In this document: positions 60,209 through 64,000 of the stretch, piece by piece | Numbering within the stretch: position 1 is the first letter of the stretch | How the letters are laid out: each line of letters begins with the position of its first letter | Notes under the pieces: generated by a model | Databases searched by the model: none | What the model saw: the letters and a program-made list of their open reading frames with translations, nothing else | Told to the model about the DNA's origin: nothing | NCBI GenBank assembly: GCA_944474755.1 | Contig: OX104115.1 | Coordinates: 73,074,993-73,138,992, forward strand | Direction: 5' to 3' | Source: Limnoperna fortunei | Taxonomy: Eukaryota; Mollusca; Bivalvia; Mytilida; Modiolidae | Length of the DNA: 64,000 nt | Made by a program: the position numbers and the translations under genes

Positions 60209-60222
60209 TATTTATATAATGT

Positions 60223-60689
60223 AGTTCGGCCTTTACTCATTTACAGAAAAATTAGTTTGTGCGTTTATATAAGAAAACAGCATGGTAAGAGGAAGTAGTC
60301 TAATCAAGTCTTTGAGACACCTTGGAATAAATACATATGAGCCTCTAGTCAAACAAATACAAAAAGGATTTCACTAAATAAAAAACAAGTTTAAATGTCT
60401 ATCGTAAAAGAGATTCATTTTTAATCATTTTGCGACAAAAAATACCTGCAAAAGAATTATTGAAAATATATTGTGTAATGCATATCTGCTTATTTCAGTG
60501 ACAATTATATAGCGTCTTTAGTTTCTGTATACTTATATATGATTATATATGTATGTTGTTTAATTGACTTGTACAAAACTTATATTCCTTTCACCACATT
60601 GGTCTGTTCAATTAGAAGTTGATTGTTTGTAAATAAACGTTGTATCCCGCTAAAAGCAGAAATTGAAGATTCAGATTCAGACTTAATAT
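60223..60689. other. intron-like sequence, no gene seen
   Basis: 60,530-60,640 is moderately similar to 47,365-47,460 ('caccacattggtctgt' block), the sequence upstream of exon X1 of the Thr-rich gene. Confidence 0.5.
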
Positions 60690-60779
60690 TTTATTAAGGT
60701 CTCACCACTTGCATTGCATATATACACGTTATACACAAAGTAAAAGACATTCCAGTATTAAAAGATAAACAAATACAAG

Positions 60780-61213
60780 TCCCATTCTAAAACGAATTAT
60801 GAGAGACTATTATTAATAACATAACAAATTTAAGCAAATCTTTACAACAATATATATATACATATATAAAACCATTATGTGTATATAGAAGCATTTCTCC
60901 TACATAAAATATTATAGCAGGTTTTGGCAACCAAACTAAAACACCTTTTATCGTTAAAAAGAAAAATAAATTTCTCAATACCTTTAAAACATTAAAATTT
61001 CCATTGAATTTTAAAGCCTCAATGAACATGTTAACACGTAAATCTGCATATAATGGACATTTAATAATTACATGTTGTTCATCTTCTACCTCATCATGAC
61101 ATAAAAAAACAAGTTCTATCTAGTGAACTTTGATTTTGGTATCTACCTGTTTCTATTTTTAGGGGGGCAACCCCACATCTAAATTTAGCTTAAGGACTTC
61201 TATGTCTAATTGA
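60780..61213 (-). pseudogene. LINE reverse-transcriptase C-terminal fragment
   Basis: The minus strand reads, across frameshifts, KIETGRYQNQSSLDRTC, then CHDEVEDEQHVIIKCPLYAD, then LVAKTCYNILCRRN. This is the typical end of many non-LTR retrotransposon ORF2 proteins (xxETGRY...RxCxxC...ExHxxxxCPxY). At least two frameshifts. No RT catalytic core is present. Confidence 0.7.
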
Positions 61214-61241
61214 CACATTCGAATGACAGAGATATTCTTCT

Positions 61242-64000
61242 TCCCAATCGAAATGTTGCAGAAATTGGAAGTGACATTATTATTTCTGTATTGAAGGTTT
61301 GACAATTGCTGCTGATTTAATTTTTGAAGAAGTGTCACTATTGCAAAATGTGGATTCAAACTGAAACAATAAGAATCTTTTGAGTAAGCCATTGCCTCTA
61401 CTATAATTACCAGCTGTAGCCTGTTTGTTTCTGTGAGTAGTTCCTGGCGTCGCTATCGTAGTCCATATTTCATTGATCGATGTTTTTGTTTCTCTGCTAG
61501 TATTTATTTGTAGGTTTCTGATTGTTGTTTTATCAGTCATTGTTGTTATTTTATCCGTTTCTGTAATTTTGATAACAAAGAGTTTGTTTGTTGAAATGAA
61601 CTTATTTCATAAACTTTTAACGCAATAACACCAACATGTTTTAATCGTTTTACATTTTTAAGCGATTTGTTCGTCTTTGCAAAATCCATGTTCGTGACAC
61701 AAACGAGTAATACATGTAATAATCAGCTGCAAACTAAATGTGAGCGTGTTTGATTTTCTTTCTATTTGAAACTTAAATGTAAACTAGTCTTGTTATTCGT
61801 AGGTCGGTCATTTTTTTACCGTAACAGTTTTCAAACGTATTTCACTAAATTCAGCTGTTTTTAGCCTTAACACGAACTAAAGTTGTTATTAGGCACAATA
61901 TCCGATGAGAACTGGCAAGAACGCTGGCAATCCTTGTCGATTAAACTTAAGTCTTTTACACTTTCCCCGAAGTCTGGCTCAACTTACTTAACATTTTTAT
62001 TTTACCATATATGTACTTTTTGCTTGGTCTTATAAGATCTACTCCTTTATTTTAATTTTGCGACATAAGATACAATTAAGAACAATTACAGTTATAGTAT
62101 TTATTTACCATTTTCCATTTATAATCTTAGAGTGAGTACTGTTCAATACGTAAAAGTGTCACGAGTTGACTTAATTGGTGTACTTATTGCTAACATAATG
62201 ATTAAATACCATTGTTAATCCAGCAAAAGTACAAGATGCATTTAGAAAAAAAAAAGAAAAAGAAACTTTAATCAGACAATTTTCTAACTAAATAAGATAT
62301 TTTAGTTAAAAGTTACCAAACGACGAATTTGATTGTTGCGACTTTAACGAGCTTCCAACAGTTGAAACTGAAGACATTTCTTTGTCTGTTGTAAAATGCG
62401 CTATGTCTGTATTGTACAGTAATGGAAGGGGCAGTTTGGCATGCCATAAAACCTGGTTTAACCCACAATTTCTTTTGAAATGCCTGTACCAAGTCAGGAC
62501 CATTGCTGTAGTTGCTTTATGTTGGAGTTTGCATTTTCTCGAACTTTGATTTGTGGATTGTCTTTTTTGACAGTTTCATCGATGCTCGGTATTTTGTTAT
62601 TACCTTCATTTGGTAGCATCTTTGGGTCTGTGCGTGTTTCTCCGTGTGTAACTGCTACTGTTGCATAAACAGTGTTGTTGAAATCAAGTTGAGATAAATT
62701 CGAAGAAGAAACGAACTTTGAACCGTCCGTTTCTGTTGTACTTGTTTCTGGCAATGATGTTGAAAGAGAGATCATTGTGTTGTGACCTGTGTTGTTAAAA
62801 CAATGTATTAAGACAATTATGTTTTTACTTAAGTTTCTATTTGCTTGCGAATAAATTCTTTTGGCTATTTAAGAATAATACTGTGTTGAAAAATATAATT
62901 TCAATCTTTGTTGTCAGTACATCTCAAAATACCTTTTCGGAAATAATAGATACTTATAGTTTTCTCAATGAGTGAACATTGTATATCGCTTTATGTCATC
63001 TCAAGGTCTTTAATTTCAACAAAATAATAAACGAGCTACGGCGAGTTCATTATTTGGTTGAAATTAAAAATCGAGAGATGATATCAAGCGATATACAATT
63101 CTCGCGATTTGTAAAATCTATTTCTCTTATGATTAAACAAAAAAAAAATTGCGTGGATAATTTGTAGCGCGGAAACGGGGCGTCGTCGAAACACGGAGTA
63201 TTAATGTGCAAGATGTAATTCCAGGCTATAACAGTATAACGAAACGTATCGTTAAAAAAGAGAACACATAAAGAATGAAAACATTTTTCAAATTCAAAAT
63301 GACATAATAAACGACACTGTTCATGTATACATGTAACGTTTTTTACATGCATATATTCTCTCTGAAAGTGACGTCACAATGTATTGTTTTCGTCAGGAAC
63401 TTACGGTACAATGTATTTTTCATATCTATTGTTCGAATCACATCGTTGCCTGTTGTATACGACTTTTTCCAAGCCCCGCGAGAAATAGATAAATAAGGAT
63501 AATCGTAAGAGAAAAATATATCAAATATGCCCGTAAGACCTTTCTTATCTGATGTTCTAAGCTAAGCTAAGGCTAGTAGTCATACTCTAGCCATTGAGTG
63601 CGGACGGTTTTCTGCAATATCCATTAACAAAAGATTAAATTGTTAAAATGATATCGAAGATGAGATGCATTTTGTATTAAAATGTCCTATGTATAAGGGG
63701 TTCAGATCATATTTTATCAAACCGTTTTACTGGAAGAAACCTTCATTGGTTAAATAAGTACAGCCAGGCTTTTTGTATTTTGACCTGAAAATCTACATCA
63801 AGAGGGACTAACTTATCTGCCACCTGGGACGCACTATGCAGGTCTTGCACTACAAAAACTTTCAATATGATCCCAGAAAATCATCTTTTTGGTATAATTG
63901 ACCAGACGAAAGCGCAATCGGCAGCGTAAATAATTTCTTTTGTATTTGCCGCATAAAATGTAAGAAAGTATGTTCAATTTACTTATCAGGTACATATAGG
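61242..64000. repeat. segmental duplication, block 2 (runs off the window)
   Basis: Direct copy of 43,985-46,727. Small differences include a shorter loop of A residues near 62,555 and a few-base indels near 63,400. It still matches at the last base of the window, so it continues beyond. Confidence 0.95.
61411..62786 (-). CDS. duplicate exons of the Thr-rich membrane protein
   Basis: Copies of exons X2 (62,786-62,604, 183 nt) and X3 (61,560-61,411, 150 nt) with the same phases and intact splice sites. Peptides ...PETSTTETDGSKFVSSSNLS... and ...TIATPGTTHRNKQATA... differ from block 1 by a few residues. No terminal membrane exon follows; the LINE fragment and transposons do. If X3' splices on to X1 at 47,204, all these exons belong to one large gene with internal exon duplication. 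Otherwise this is a truncated tandem paralogue. X1' would be expected near 64,298, beyond the window. Confidence 0.6.

Overview
This is eukaryotic DNA, most likely from a bivalve mollusc, species not determined. It is AT-rich, its genes are split by GT-AG introns, and it carries several copies of tRNA-headed SINEs whose tails resemble molluscan V-/Meta-type SINEs. It also has hammerhead-ribozyme-like cores of the kind common in bivalve genomes, FLYWCH and THAP transposon genes, and an expanded SLC46-type transporter family.

Layout. 0.9-2.1 kb: clusters of a degenerate TA(A)TAGGAAAA-type motif. 2.1-4.3 kb: SINEs. 4.4 kb: an orphan exon-like block. 7.66-10.25 kb: a decayed DNA transposon with a 17-bp terminal repeat and a truncated FLYWCH reading frame. 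11,335-19,393: a minisatellite of about 224 units of 36 bp with no indel at all and with higher-order structure. 21.0-39.4 kb: three tandem minus-strand SLC46-like transporter genes with identical exon layout. The first two look intact. The third has a ruined exon 1. Two pairs of inverted SINEs lie in introns of the first two. 37.8 and 40.6 kb: hammerhead-like motifs. 43.4-47.2 kb: the C-terminal exons (minus strand) of a Thr-rich single-pass membrane protein. A 2.75-kb block holding two of these exons is duplicated at 61.24-64.0 kb.

Between the two blocks lie nested mobile elements. The first is a Crypton-like tyrosine recombinase gene (48.4-50.1 kb, + strand) with a tandemly duplicated 5' region. 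Directly after its stop codon sits a 9.8-kb element (about 50,120-59,921) bounded by 70-bp inverted repeats. It holds two convergent multi-exon genes: a SWIM zinc-finger/YqaJ nuclease (+) and a THAP/coiled-coil/HTH/DDE transposase (-). This gene pair fits what I recall of the ISL2EU superfamily. Possible polyadenylation signals for the recombinase and a perfect 38-bp hairpin follow on the far side, so the simplest reading is that the ISL2EU-like element inserted into the 3' end of the recombinase element. A LINE reverse-transcriptase C-terminal fragment (60.78-61.21 kb) abuts the second duplicated block.

How the pieces fit: the transporter cluster and the Thr-rich membrane gene are host genes that expanded by tandem duplication. 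Nearly everything else is mobile or repetitive DNA. Exon borders were read by eye from splice consensus, reading-frame phase and paralogue comparison. No alignment or database search was run.
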